DNA of 62,623 nucleotides from Synechococcales cyanobacterium M55_K2018_004 (GTDB lineage: Bacteria > Cyanobacteriota > Cyanobacteriia > Elainellales > Elainellaceae): assembly GCA_015295905.1 (NCBI GenBank), contig DVEB01000055.1, positions 1-62,623 of the forward strand, written 5' to 3'. Below are positions 43,572 through 52,560 of this stretch, one piece after another. Under the pieces are notes generated by a model. It searched no databases, had not been told where the DNA came from, and saw only the letters and a program-made list of their open reading frames with translations. The position numbers and the translations under genes are program-made. The first letter of the stretch is position 1. Every line of letters starts with the position of its first letter.

Positions 43572-44540
43572 ATGAAACAAATTCCAGCCTCAATCCTGAC
43601 CCTGGTGGCTGGCGTCTTGGTCGCGCTAATTAGCCTCTGGTATGGTCAACACCACGGTCTGCTGCCAGAGCAGGCATCGGTTCAGGCTCCCCTGATCGAC
43701 AGCATGTTTAACCTGATGGTAACGATGAGTACCGCGTTGTTGCTGGTCGTCCTGGGAGCTTTAGTCCTCTTTATTATTCAATTCCGTCGTCGCCCCGGTG
43801 ATGATGGAGATGGTGTCCCCATCGACGGTAGCCTTGCACTGGAAGCCTTCTGGACGCTGATCCCCGCCGTGCTCATTATTATTCTGGCGGTCTATAGCGT
43901 CGATGTTTTCCAACAAGTCGGTGGTTTTAATCCCGGGGATCATATGTCCCATGGGCAGGCCGCAGAAGCCTCGGACGATGGTGGGGCGATCGCCACTAGC
44001 ACGCCTGCTAACAAGCTACCCACCTACGGCTTGGGGTCTGCGACAGACTCTGGCCAGGATTTAGTCGTCAATGTCACTGGCATCCAGTACGCCTGGTTGT
44101 TTAACTACCCCAGTGAAGGGATCACCACGGGGGAACTCCATGTTCCAGTGGGGCGCGAGGTGCAGTTGAAGCTGGCTGCCAACGATGTTATCCATTCCTT
44201 TTGGGTGCCTCAGTTTCGCTTGAAACAAGATGCCATCCCTGGTGAAGCGACGGAACTACACTTCACTGCCACGAAAGTGGGCACCTATCCAATTGTCTGC
44301 GCCGAATTGTGTGGCGCTTATCACGGCGGTATGCGGAGCCAGGTGATTGTGCATACGCCAGAAGACTATGAGCAGTGGGTGCAGCAGAACGTCGTCGCCC
44401 ATCATCCCAACGAATCGCCTGCGATCGCGCTTCAGGCTGCCGACAAGCACCCCGCAGAATTCTTGGCTCCCTACGCTGAGGAAATACCAGTCACAGCCAA
44501 AGAACTCGCCCAACTGCCGCACCATCACAGCATGAACTAG
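43572..44540 (+). CDS. ctaC: Cytochrome c oxidase subunit II
   Basis: The 322-residue CuA-bearing subunit of the aa3-type terminal oxidase. Two N-terminal membrane helices (ILTLVAGVLVALISLWYG and a pair around LLLVVLGALVLFIIQF / LEAFWTLIPAVLIIILAVYS) anchor a soluble cupredoxin domain. CuA ligands are H208, C243, E245, C247, H251 and M254 (CAELCGAYHGGM). A His/Asp-rich insertion sits between the helices and the cupredoxin core. It is the first gene of ctaCDE, four bases before ctaD. Confidence 0.96.
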   Translation: MKQIPASILTLVAGVLVALISLWYGQHHGLLPEQASVQAPLIDSMFNLMVTMSTALLLVVLGALVLFIIQFRRRPGDDGDGVPIDGSLALEAFWTLIPAVLIIILAVYSVDVFQQVGGFNPGDHMSHGQAAEASDDGGAIATSTPANKLPTYGLGSATDSGQDLVVNVTGIQYAWLFNYPSEGITTGELHVPVGREVQLKLAANDVIHSFWVPQFRLKQDAIPGEATELHFTATKVGTYPIVCAELCGAYHGGMRSQVIVHTPEDYEQWVQQNVVAHHPNESPAIALQAADKHPAEFLAPYAEEIPVTAKELAQLPHHHSMN

Positions 44541-44544
44541 GTCT

Positions 44545-46224
44545 ATGACACAAGCAGAAATCCCCCTGACAACTCCAGCGGCGATCGCTGAACAAAAGCC
44601 TGCCCATCCCAAAGCCTGGAAGTGGTACGACTACTTCACGTTTAATACTGACCACAAGGTTATCGGTATCCAGTACATCGTCACTGGCTTCGTCTTCTAC
44701 ATAATCGGTGGCCTGATGGCGGAAGTGATGCGGACAGAACTGGCTACCCCTGACCCCAATGTGGTCGCTCCCAATGTCTATAACTCCCTGATGACCAACC
44801 ACGGGACGATCATGATCTTCTTCTGGGTGGTGCCGGCTGCCATTGGTGGCTTTGGCAACTACTTGGTGCCCCTGATGATTGGCGCAAAGGACATGGCCTT
44901 TCCGCGTCTGAATGCTGCCGCCTTCTGGCTCAACCCGGTGGCAGGACTGCTGCTAGGGGCCAGTTTCCTGTTTGGCGGCAGCCAGTCCGGTTGGACGGCC
45001 TATCCCCCCCTGAGTCTGATCACCGCTCCCACGGCCCAGTCCTTCTGGTGCCTAGCGATCGCCCTAGTAGGGACTTCCTCCATCCTGGGATCGGTCAACT
45101 TCATTGTCACCATCCTGATGATGCGCGCTCCGGACATGAAGTGGAACCAAGTGCCCCTATTTTGCTGGGCCATGATGGCCACCGGGATCCTAGCGCTGAT
45201 CTCAACACCTGCCCTAGCAGCTGGTCTCATCCTGCTGCTGTTTGACCTCAACTTCGGCACATCCTTCTTCAAGCCCGATGCCGGCGGTAATGTGGTCATC
45301 TACCAACACCTGTTCTGGTTCTACTCACACCCGGCAGTCTACCTCATGATCCTGCCCATTTTTGGGCTGATGTCGGAGGTGGTCTCGACCCACGCTCGCA
45401 AACCCATCTTTGGCTATAAGGCGATCGCCTACTCCAGCATTGCTATCTGCTTGGTGGGAACCGTCGTCTGGGCACACCACATGTTCACGAGCGGCATCTC
45501 TCCTTGGTTGCGCGTCTACTTCACCATCGCCACCATGATTGTGGCGGTGCCTACCGGGGTGAAGGTTCTAAGTTGGATCGCGACCCTATGGGGCGGCAAG
45601 ATCCGCTTTACCAGCGCCATGCTGTTTGCCCTAGGCTTCCTGTCCATGTTTGTGTTTGCTGGCATCACCGGGATTATGCTGGCATCGTCGGCCTTTGACC
45701 TGCACGTCCACGATACCTACTTTGTGGTGGGACACTTCCACTACACTCTGTTCGGTGGCTCTGTGTTTGGCATCTACGCTGGCCTTTACCACTGGTTCCC
45801 CAAGATGACAGGTCGCATGATGAACGAGCCACTAGGCCGACTTCACTTCGTGCTCACCTTCATCGGCACCCACCTGACGTTTATGCCGATGCATGAGCTC
45901 GGTCTGCTGGGAATGCCTCGTCGGATCGCCCTCTACGACCCTCAATTTCAGACTCTCAACCAAATCTGCACCTACGGTGCCTATATTTTAGGCATTTCAG
46001 TATTGCCATTCCTGATTAACGTGATCTGGAGCTGGATGAAGGGGCCTGCCGCAGGCGATAACCCTTGGAACTCGTTGTCTTTGGAATGGACCACGAGTTC
46101 CCCACCGCCTATCGAAAACTGGGACGTGGTGCCTGCAATTACCCATGGCCCTTACGATTATGGGATGAACGGTCGCAGCGCTGAGGCAGCAACGTCTGAT
46201 GAAGCGACAGCAGGCGTCAGTTAA
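44545..46224 (+). CDS. ctaD: Cytochrome c oxidase subunit I
   Basis: The 559-residue catalytic subunit carrying heme a and the heme a3-CuB centre. Twelve membrane helices are visible. The helix-VI CuB region reads WFYSHPAVYLMILPIFG (His and Tyr of the cross-link), the CuB His pair is in WAHHMFTSG, and the heme His ligands are in HDTYFVVGHFHYTLFGG. The proton-path motif GNYLVPLMIGAKDMAFPRLN is present. It takes electrons from soluble cytochrome c or plastocyanin and pumps protons. Confidence 0.97.
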   Translation: MTQAEIPLTTPAAIAEQKPAHPKAWKWYDYFTFNTDHKVIGIQYIVTGFVFYIIGGLMAEVMRTELATPDPNVVAPNVYNSLMTNHGTIMIFFWVVPAAIGGFGNYLVPLMIGAKDMAFPRLNAAAFWLNPVAGLLLGASFLFGGSQSGWTAYPPLSLITAPTAQSFWCLAIALVGTSSILGSVNFIVTILMMRAPDMKWNQVPLFCWAMMATGILALISTPALAAGLILLLFDLNFGTSFFKPDAGGNVVIYQHLFWFYSHPAVYLMILPIFGLMSEVVSTHARKPIFGYKAIAYSSIAICLVGTVVWAHHMFTSGISPWLRVYFTIATMIVAVPTGVKVLSWIATLWGGKIRFTSAMLFALGFLSMFVFAGITGIMLASSAFDLHVHDTYFVVGHFHYTLFGGSVFGIYAGLYHWFPKMTGRMMNEPLGRLHFVLTFIGTHLTFMPMHELGLLGMPRRIALYDPQFQTLNQICTYGAYILGISVLPFLINVIWSWMKGPAAGDNPWNSLSLEWTTSSPPPIENWDVVPAITHGPYDYGMNGRSAEAATSDEATAGVS

Positions 46225-46332
46225 CCGGTAATCCTGATTCATGCCGGCACGATGGCAGGACTGATGCTACTGTCCTGCCATCGGCCCCCAATTCATCCTC
46301 CCCATTTCTTACCCATCACTCCTCCCCTCACT

Positions 46333-46965
46333 ATGCAAGGTTTTACTGTCGATTCTTCCGAAGCAGTCCTGAATTCTTCCCATCCTTCGGTGGCTGCCGC
46401 AACTCACCATGAGGAACACCAGGATCTACGTGTTTGGGGGCTGTTGACCTTCCTGATTTCTGAATCTGTCATGTTCCTGGGTTTCTTCACCGCCTACCTG
46501 TTGCTCCGCAATATGGCGGCGGAGTGGCCCCCCGAAGGAACGGAGGTGGAGCTACTGGTGCCCACCATCAACACCATTATTCTGGTGTCCAGCAGTTTTG
46601 TGATTCATATGGGCGATGTAGCCATTAAGCAAGGCGATGTCAATGGCCTCCGCAAGTGGTACATCATTACCGCCATCATGGGGGCTGTGTTCCTTGCAGG
46701 TCAGGTCTACGAATACGCGACGCTGGGCTATGGCCTTACCACCAATGTCTTCTCCAATTGCTTCTATCTCATGACGGGCTTCCATGGTCTGCACGTCTTT
46801 GTCGGGCTGTTGTTGATCCTGGGTGTGCTATGGCGATCGCGCCGAGAAGGTCACTACAGTGCCACCAAGCACACCGGCGTTGAGATGGCTGAGATCTATT
46901 GGCACTTTGTAGACATTATCTGGATCATTCTGTTCACCCTGCTCTACATCCTCACGCTGTTCTAG
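46333..46965 (+). CDS. ctaE: Cytochrome c oxidase subunit III
   Basis: A 210-residue membrane subunit with five helices, of the short cyanobacterial type. LLTFLISESVMFLGFFTAYL, MTGFHGLHVFVGLLLILGV and VEMAEIYWHFVDIIWIILFTLLYIL are typical. ATG 46333 (MQGFTVDSSEAVLN) fits the family; a frame from 46252 would add 27 Pro-rich residues. The last residues (TLF) are followed by TAG whose last two bases are the first of a family A element. Third gene of ctaCDE. Confidence 0.95.
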   Translation: MQGFTVDSSEAVLNSSHPSVAAATHHEEHQDLRVWGLLTFLISESVMFLGFFTAYLLLRNMAAEWPPEGTEVELLVPTINTIILVSSSFVIHMGDVAIKQGDVNGLRKWYIITAIMGAVFLAGQVYEYATLGYGLTTNVFSNCFYLMTGFHGLHVFVGLLLILGVLWRSRREGHYSATKHTGVEMAEIYWHFVDIIWIILFTLLYILTLF

Positions 46966-47090
46966 CGTCAGCTCGTCTTATTCAGAGGGGTTTGGAGCAC
47001 CACGCATGGCGAGGTGCTCCAAACCCCTTGCTTCTCTGCATGGGTCGCCAGGGAAACATCAAGGGTTTCAGTTTATCCCAAATTCACGTC
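46964..47090. repeat. Family A element starting inside the ctaE stop codon
   Basis: The left end AGCGTCAGCTCGTCTTATTC is a mutated terminus; the first hairpin (GGGGTTTGGAGCACCACGC) is good, the second is decayed. The right end is TTTATCCCAAATTCACGTC. Confidence 0.8.
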
Positions 47091-47117
47091 CTACTGACTC
47101 CAGCGGTTATTGAGTCG

Positions 47118-47170
47118 GTTTGATGTGGTGTCAAACGTCTGCTGCGCAAACGTTTGACACCACATCAAAC
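47118..47170. repeat. Perfect 20-bp palindrome
   Basis: GTTTGATGTGGTGTCAAACG at 47118-47137 pairs perfectly with 47151-47170 around a 13-base loop. No T-run follows. It may belong to the palindromic family C seen at 6927-7053, whose arms have a similar size. Confidence 0.7.
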
Positions 47171-47509
47171 TGTTACTTTACAGACGGATTCCATATCACA
47201 TTAACTTCATCACAATTTGTCAACATTTCCAAAAAACTGAAGATCCTCTCGGAATTTCTTGGAACACTATAGGTAGAGACATTAATCACCTTGGGAGTCG
47301 TTACGCTTAACTCTTGCCATCGGTGATGATTGCCAAGAAACACCGCTGCCGCTGCATTGGGTGCTCCTTGGCATGATTAAATACCGGGTTTTGATCCAGA
47401 TATGGTCTGACTGAGCACCCCTGTGGAATTTCCATTCTCTTAAAGATGCTTCGCTTTGACCCACGATAGAGTTGAGGAACGACCCTCGCCACGAGAAGGA
47501 GTTCAGGTC
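47171..47509. other. Upstream region of the SSADH gene
   Basis: No coding region is supported. AGAAGGAG at 47494-47501 is the ribosome site of the next gene. Confidence 0.4.
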
Positions 47510-48901
47510 ATGGGGATTGCTAGTATTAATCCCGCGACTGGGGAAACGATTCAAACTTTTGAGCCACTAACGGATGAGGCGATCGCCCTGAAGCTCGACC
47601 AAGCCCAACACGCCTTTGAGCGCTATCGCACTATCCCCTTTTCCCAACGCGCCCAATGGCTGAGTGCAGCCGCCCAAATTTTAGAGCATGAAAAGGAACA
47701 ATTCGGCAAGCTGATGACCCTAGAGATGGGGAAACCCATTGGGCCATCGATCGCCGAAGTCGAAAAGTCAGCCTGGGTATGCCGCTACTATGCTGAGAAC
47801 GCCGAGAAATTTCTCGCACCTGTTGCCATCGAGACTGATGCTAGCCAGAGTTATGTGATCTATCAACCGCTGGGCATTGTGTTGGCGGTGATGCCGTGGA
47901 ATTTTCCCTTCTGGCAGGTCTTCCGCTTCCTGGCTCCGGCGTTGATGGCAGGCAATGTGGGGTTGCTGAAACACGCCTCCAACGTGCCACAGTCGGCCCT
48001 GGCGATCGAAGACATCTGCCGTCGGGCTGGCTTCCCCGCTGGTGTCTTTCAAACGTTGCTGATCGGAGCAGACAAGGTGGCCCAGATCGTCAATGACGAC
48101 CGCGTCAAAGCGGCTACCCTAACAGGCAGCGAACCCGCTGGAGCCAGCCTCGCAGCGGCCTGTGGCAAGCAAATCAAGAAAACAGTGCTGGAACTGGGGG
48201 GCAGCGATCCATTCATTGTGATGGAGAGCGCCAACCTAGACGAGGCCGTTTCCACTGCGGTGACTGCCCGCATGATCAACAGTGGTCAGTCCTGTATCGC
48301 GGCCAAACGCTTCATTGTGCAAGAGTCGATCGCCGATGAATTTCTCACTCGGCTAGTAGACAAGTACGCGGCCTTAAAGGTGGGCGACCCACTGCAACGG
48401 GATACCCAGATCGGCCCCCTAGCAACTGCTTCGATCCTGCATGAAATTGCCCATCAGGTGCAATTGTGCCAGGAAGCAGGTGGCAAGGTGCTAATCGGCG
48501 GCGACCCGTCCGCTCTGCCTACCTACGCAGACCCTAGGCTGAAGCACGGTAACTTCTATCCGCCCACCATTGTTGTTGATGTGCCGATAGATGCAGCGAT
48601 CGCCCAGGAAGAGATCTTCGGCCCTGTTGCGATGGTTTTCCGAGTACCCGATGTGGAGGCAGCAATTCGGCTGGCCAATCACTCGCCCTTCGGTCTTGGT
48701 TCTTCCGCCTGGACGAATATAGACTCTGAACGCGATCGCTTCATTCAGGACATTGAAGCCGGGTGTGTCTTTATTAATGGCATGGTGAAGTCAGATCCGC
48801 GTCTCCCCTTTGGCGGCATCAAACGCTCTGGCTATGGGCGCGAACTGGGCGAACCTGGCATTCGGGAGTTTGTCAACATCAAAACCGTCTGGGTGAAGTA
48901 G
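47510..48901 (+). CDS. Succinate-semialdehyde dehydrogenase
   Basis: A 463-residue NAD(P)-dependent aldehyde dehydrogenase oxidising succinic semialdehyde to succinate. It starts [18 protein letters not shown]. The base E228 (ELGGSDPF) and nucleophile C262 ([12 protein letters not shown]) are in place, and the NPF-like segment [13 protein letters not shown] follows. ATG 47510 has AGAAGGAG upstream. The next gene encodes a TPP-dependent decarboxylase of the 2-oxoglutarate type; the two correspond to A2771 and A2770 of Synechococcus PCC 7002, which together replace 2-oxoglutarate dehydrogenase and succinyl-CoA synthetase. Confidence 0.9.
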   Translation: MGIASINPATGETIQTFEPLTDEAIALKLDQAQHAFERYRTIPFSQRAQWLSAAAQILEHEKEQFGKLMTLEMGKPIGPSIAEVEKSAWVCRYYAENAEKFLAPVAIETDASQSYVIYQPLGIVLAVMPWNFPFWQVFRFLAPALMAGNVGLLKHASNVPQSALAIEDICRRAGFPAGVFQTLLIGADKVAQIVNDDRVKAATLTGSEPAGASLAAACGKQIKKTVLELGGSDPFIVMESANLDEAVSTAVTARMINSGQSCIAAKRFIVQESIADEFLTRLVDKYAALKVGDPLQRDTQIGPLATASILHEIAHQVQLCQEAGGKVLIGGDPSALPTYADPRLKHGNFYPPTIVVDVPIDAAIAQEEIFGPVAMVFRVPDVEAAIRLANHSPFGLGSSAWTNIDSERDRFIQDIEAGCVFINGMVKSDPRLPFGGIKRSGYGRELGEPGIREFVNIKTVWVK

Positions 48902-49107
48902 TTGGCCGTGAAGTTTAGATCCCAGGTATCCGTCGCTTGAAACCTTGAGACTTGCAGCGTTGTTTGAAGAGTCAAAGCCTCTTCAAACAATACTTGACGG
49001 AACACTAGAGCAGAGATCAGAACCGCTTTTGGGTTGGATTATGCCGCAATCGTCCAGCCGAAACGCATCCAACGACTCCCTAACCCCCCAAAAAAGCAGG
49101 TGAAACT

Positions 49108-50754
49108 ATGACAGAACTGAATACCGCAGAACTATTAGTGCAATGTTTAGAGAACGAAGGTGTAGAGTACGTTTTTGGCCTCCCCGGTGAAGAAAACCTA
49201 CACGTTTTACAGGCCCTACACCAGTCCTCCATCCAGTTCATTACCACACGCCATGAACAGGGGGCTGCCTTTATGGCCGATGTGTACGGTCGCCTGACTG
49301 GTAAGGCCGGGGTTTGTCTTTCCACCCTAGGGCCAGGCGCCACCAACCTGATGACGGGGGTAGCCGATGCCAATTTAGACAAGGCTCCCCTAGTGGCAAT
49401 CACGGGCCAAGTGGGAACAGACCGAATGCACATTGAGTCGCACCAGTACCTCGACTTGGTGGCAATGTTTGCCCCCGTCACCAAGTGGAACGCTCAGATT
49501 GTTCGCCCCAGTATTACGCCAGAAATTGTGCGGAAGGCGTTTAAGCTGGCGCAGACAGAAGAACCGGGAGCCGTCCACATTGATCTGCCGGAAAACATCG
49601 CAGCCATGCCCGCGACCGGCTCTCCCCTACGGAAAGAGGCGATCGAGAAGGTCTATGCCTCCTACAAGTGCCTGGACCGAGCGGCTGAAACCATTTCGAA
49701 AGCCCGTAATCCGATTATTTTGGTGGGCAATGGAGCAATCCGTGCCCACGCCAGTCAGGCGGTGACCGAATTTGCCACCCAACTCAATATTCCTGTGGCC
49801 AATACCTTCATGGGTAAGGGCGTGATTCGCTACACTCACCCGCTGGCGCTGTGGTCGGTTGGTCTACAGCAACGGGACCACATCAACTGCGGGTTTGACA
49901 ACACCGACCTGGTGATCGCCATTGGCTATGACTTGATCGAGTATTCACCCAAGCGCTGGAACCCCGATGGCAAAACACCGATTATCCACATCAGCCAGAC
50001 TCCGGCAGAAATTGACAGTAGCTACATCCCGCTGACGGAGGTGGTGGGAGACATCAGTGACTCGTTGCAGGAGATTCTGAAGCGGGCAGACCGCACTGGC
50101 AAACCCGAACCCTACGCTGTGCACTTGCGAGCCGATATTCTCAAGTCCTACGAGGAACACGCAAAAGATGAAAGTTTTCCCATCAAACCTCAGAAGCTGA
50201 TCTACGACCTACGGCAGGTGATGGGGCCAGAGGATATCGTCATCTCTGATGTGGGTGCCCACAAGATGTGGATGGCACGGCACTACCATTGCGATCGCCC
50301 CAACACTTGCATCATCTCCAACGGCTTTGCTGCAATGGGCATTGCCATCCCAGGGGCGATCGCGGCTAAACTAGTGGCTCCTGACCGCAAAGTCGTGGCA
50401 GTCACAGGGGATGGCGGTTTCATGATGAACAACCAGGAACTTGAAACAGCCCTGCGTGTAGGCACGCCCTTTGTGGTGATCATCTTTAACGATGGCGGCT
50501 ACGGCTTGATCGAGTGGAAGCAGATGAACCAATTCCATGAGTCTCACTTCGTCAAATTCACCAACCCCGACTTTGTGAAATTTGCCGAAAGTATGGGCTT
50601 GAAGGGATATCGGGTGGAATCAGCAACAGACTTTGTGCCTATGCTGAAGAATGCCCTGCTAGAGGACGTTCCCGTTGTGATCGATTGCCCGGTGGACTAT
50701 ACCGAAAATCTACGATTCACCAAAAAGGCGGGTGACCTCACCTGCGAAATTTAA
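49108..50754 (+). CDS. 2-oxoglutarate decarboxylase (TPP enzyme, acetolactate-synthase-like)
   Basis: A 548-residue thiamine-diphosphate enzyme. Residues 1-170 are the PYR domain with the cofactor Glu in YVFGLPGEENLHVLQAL followed by TTRHEQGAAFMADVYGRLTG. The central domain follows, then the PP domain with the metal motif GDGGFMMNNQELETAL...NDGGYGLIEWKQ. It is often annotated acetolactate synthase, but the position directly after SSADH and overall likeness to Synechococcus A2770 favour 2-oxoglutarate decarboxylase, yielding succinic semialdehyde. The spacing from SSADH is 206 bases, so transcription may be separate. Confidence 0.85.
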   Translation: MTELNTAELLVQCLENEGVEYVFGLPGEENLHVLQALHQSSIQFITTRHEQGAAFMADVYGRLTGKAGVCLSTLGPGATNLMTGVADANLDKAPLVAITGQVGTDRMHIESHQYLDLVAMFAPVTKWNAQIVRPSITPEIVRKAFKLAQTEEPGAVHIDLPENIAAMPATGSPLRKEAIEKVYASYKCLDRAAETISKARNPIILVGNGAIRAHASQAVTEFATQLNIPVANTFMGKGVIRYTHPLALWSVGLQQRDHINCGFDNTDLVIAIGYDLIEYSPKRWNPDGKTPIIHISQTPAEIDSSYIPLTEVVGDISDSLQEILKRADRTGKPEPYAVHLRADILKSYEEHAKDESFPIKPQKLIYDLRQVMGPEDIVISDVGAHKMWMARHYHCDRPNTCIISNGFAAMGIAIPGAIAAKLVAPDRKVVAVTGDGGFMMNNQELETALRVGTPFVVIIFNDGGYGLIEWKQMNQFHESHFVKFTNPDFVKFAESMGLKGYRVESATDFVPMLKNALLEDVPVVIDCPVDYTENLRFTKKAGDLTCEI

Positions 50755-50775
50755 ACTGCCCGTGATGTGCCTTTT

Positions 50776-50854
50776 AACGTGAATTCCGGATAGGCAGGTA
50801 GTGGGGCACCGCACCGGGCGCAGCGCCCCACCACCCGCTTAACCAGAACTGATA
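50776..50854. repeat. Family A minimal form with only the first hairpin, with direct repeats
   Basis: It is 79 bp. The ends AACGTGAATTCCGGATAGGC and CGCTTAACCAGAACTGATA enclose only the GGTAGTGGGGCACCGCACC hairpin. TGCCTTT occurs at 50768-50774 and again at 50855-50861, so the short form itself may have moved. Confidence 0.85.
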
Positions 50855-50920
50855 TGCCTTTGACGCGAGAGAGATGATTGATTGCTGGCACAGCCGTGGT
50901 TTCGCATAGCCATTTCTCCC

Positions 50921-51688
50921 CTAACGACTCTCAGCCGTGCGCGACAATGGCCGCGAGCCATTGCGGGAAGTGTTGACACTGCTACCAACTGTTTCTAGCG
51001 CACTCACCATTTCCGAGTTGAACCGATATCCCACATTTCGCACGGTTTGAATCAAGTGGGGTTGGCGAGGGTCAGCTTCGATTTTCTTGCGGAGGGACAG
51101 CACATGAGTATCAACCGTGCGATGATTATCGATCGCATCGGGCCATGCCTTCCGCAACAGTTCGGTGCGGCTGAGGGGGATCCCACCCGCTTGGGCCAAC
51201 ACATAGAGCAAGCTGAATTCCTGCGGAGTGAGATCGATGAGTTCGCCCTTCAGTTGCACCCGTCGCTGCACGAGGTCGATCTTCAGATCGCCGTAGTCTA
51301 GCAAGGCCGGAATGGTGACAGTGCGACTACGACGGATGAGGGCTTCTACTCTCGCCAGAAATTCCTGCATGCCAAAGGGCTTAGTGAGGTAGTCGTCGGC
51401 CCCAGCTCGCAGCCCGGCAACAATGTCAGCTTCAGAGTTGCGGGCTGAAAGCATCAGGATGAGAGCATGATGCTGGTGCTGGAGCCAGCGGCAATAGTCT
51501 AGCCCGTCTCCATCGGGTAGCTCAGAATCAAGGATAATCAGATTGGGTTGTCGGCTCAGAAATAGGTCTCTAGCCTGCTGGAGGCTAGCAGCCTGGTGTA
51601 CGATATAGCCCACTTGCTGCAAATGCCAACCCAGTAGCGATCGCAAATGCGGATTTCCTTCAACAATTTGAATGCAAACAGACCCCAC
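50921..51688 (-). CDS. nblR: OmpR-family response regulator, NblR-like
   Basis: A DNA-binding response regulator of about 255 residues. The receiver has the phosphoacceptor D54 (LIILDSELPDGDGLDYC), the Ser of LMLSARN and the Lys of LTKPFGMQEF. The usual pair of acidic residues at the start is reduced to one (VEGN). The winged-helix domain includes LIDLTPQEFSLLYVLAQAGG and RTVDTHVLSLRKKI, ending NVGYRFN. The overall sequence resembles NblR, which controls phycobilisome degradation under nutrient stress and high light and can act without phosphorylation. The symbol is tentative. GTG 51688 or TTG 51697 may be the start. Confidence 0.7.
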   Translation of the reverse strand: MGSVCIQIVEGNPHLRSLLGWHLQQVGYIVHQAASLQQARDLFLSRQPNLIILDSELPDGDGLDYCRWLQHQHHALILMLSARNSEADIVAGLRAGADDYLTKPFGMQEFLARVEALIRRSRTVTIPALLDYGDLKIDLVQRRVQLKGELIDLTPQEFSLLYVLAQAGGIPLSRTELLRKAWPDAIDNHRTVDTHVLSLRKKIEADPRQPHLIQTVRNVGYRFNSEMVSALETVGSSVNTSRNGSRPLSRTAESR

Positions 51689-52090
51689 GGCCAGCAATAC
51701 CCCGACTGGTTAGCGATTCCAGGGTAACAGAAGGAATTGTCAAGATTTTGTAACTGATGTTACGCCCAATCATCAGACAGGACTGCTAGTCCATTGACTT
51801 TGAGATTTGGACTTAAGGAATACTGACTACAAATCGGTTAAGGGTAAAATAAATGTAAGGTTAAATTTTGGAGTACAAACTTTCCCTACTGCAATCATTA
51901 ACAAATCCTAAGAAATTACACCATCTCTGGATTCCAGGTTTTGTTCTAGTGAAGGGGTTGCAATAATTGAAGATCCTGTTGATCGGTTGATCTAGGGGTT
52001 TGTTGAGCCAAGGTCTTGCTACAGAGGGTTTTGTCGTCGTCCTCTGTTGAGCTTCCCTCAGACGACCATTGGGTACACCACATTGATTCT
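51689..52090. other. Gene-free divergent promoter region
   Basis: About 400 AT-rich bases between the response regulator and a small gene on the plus strand. A possible upstream frame extension of the small gene from TTG 52016 is not supported. I see no clear binding site. Confidence 0.4.
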
Positions 52091-52342
52091 ATGCTTCAGG
52101 ACACTCAAACCATCCGCTATTACCAACGGGTTACCGATGCCCTCAACGAGCAGTGGAATCGTGGCTATCGCTTCGACGAGCTGCGTCTCTACCTAGACGG
52201 CTACCTAGCTGCCCTCCGGCATGCTAACGCCCTTGAACCGTACCTGATCCACCGACTTGAAGAAGAGGCAACCCGTTACCTTTACGATCCGTCTAGCTTC
52301 GAAATGCCTCAGCCTGAGTCAGAACCCGATTACTATCAATAA
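52091..52342 (+). CDS. Conserved small cyanobacterial protein, 83 aa (DUF6761-like)
   Basis: An all-helical acidic protein: MLQDTQTIRYYQRVTDALNE, then QWNRGYRFDELRLYLDGYLA, ALRHANALEPYLIHRLEEEA and TRYLYDPSSFEMP. I recognise the pattern as a family conserved among cyanobacteria that has no known role. The stop codon TAA consists of one base of the gene and the first two of a family A element. Confidence 0.75.
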   Translation: MLQDTQTIRYYQRVTDALNEQWNRGYRFDELRLYLDGYLAALRHANALEPYLIHRLEEEATRYLYDPSSFEMPQPESEPDYYQ

Positions 52343-52464
52343 CGTCAGTTCTGGTTAAGCGGGTGTTGGGACACCGCGTCGGGCTCCGTGCCCCAACACC
52401 TTGGCTGTTCCGTGCGCGACGCGCAGGGAACAGCCAGGGTTGCAGCGTATCAGGAATTCCTGTT
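52341..52464. repeat. Family A element starting inside a stop codon
   Basis: The left end AACGTCAGTTCTGGTTAAGC is intact and follows a T, forming TAA. The first hairpin is GGTGTTGGGACACCGCG with its partner; the second is CTTGGCTGTTCCGTGCGCG with partial mismatches. The right end is eroded (CAGGAATTCCTGTT). A further terminus remnant (CCGAATTCACGGT) is at about 52514-52526. Confidence 0.85.
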
Positions 52465-52560
52465 GTTTATGGCTCGCCCATGGTGAGGAATGCAAAGTTG
52501 ACTAGGGAGTTTCCGAATTCACGGTAAACTGAATGCGGTTCCCCTTTCACGGTCATTCGC

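Noticed and set aside
47118-47170. Perfect palindrome as a terminator for ctaE
   Set aside because: No T-run follows, and it sits about 150 bases after the stop behind a family A copy; a repeat origin is more likely.
49108-50754. Acetolactate synthase (ilvB) for the TPP enzyme
   Set aside because: Neighbouring SSADH and overall pattern favour 2-oxoglutarate decarboxylase, and no small IlvN subunit is adjacent.
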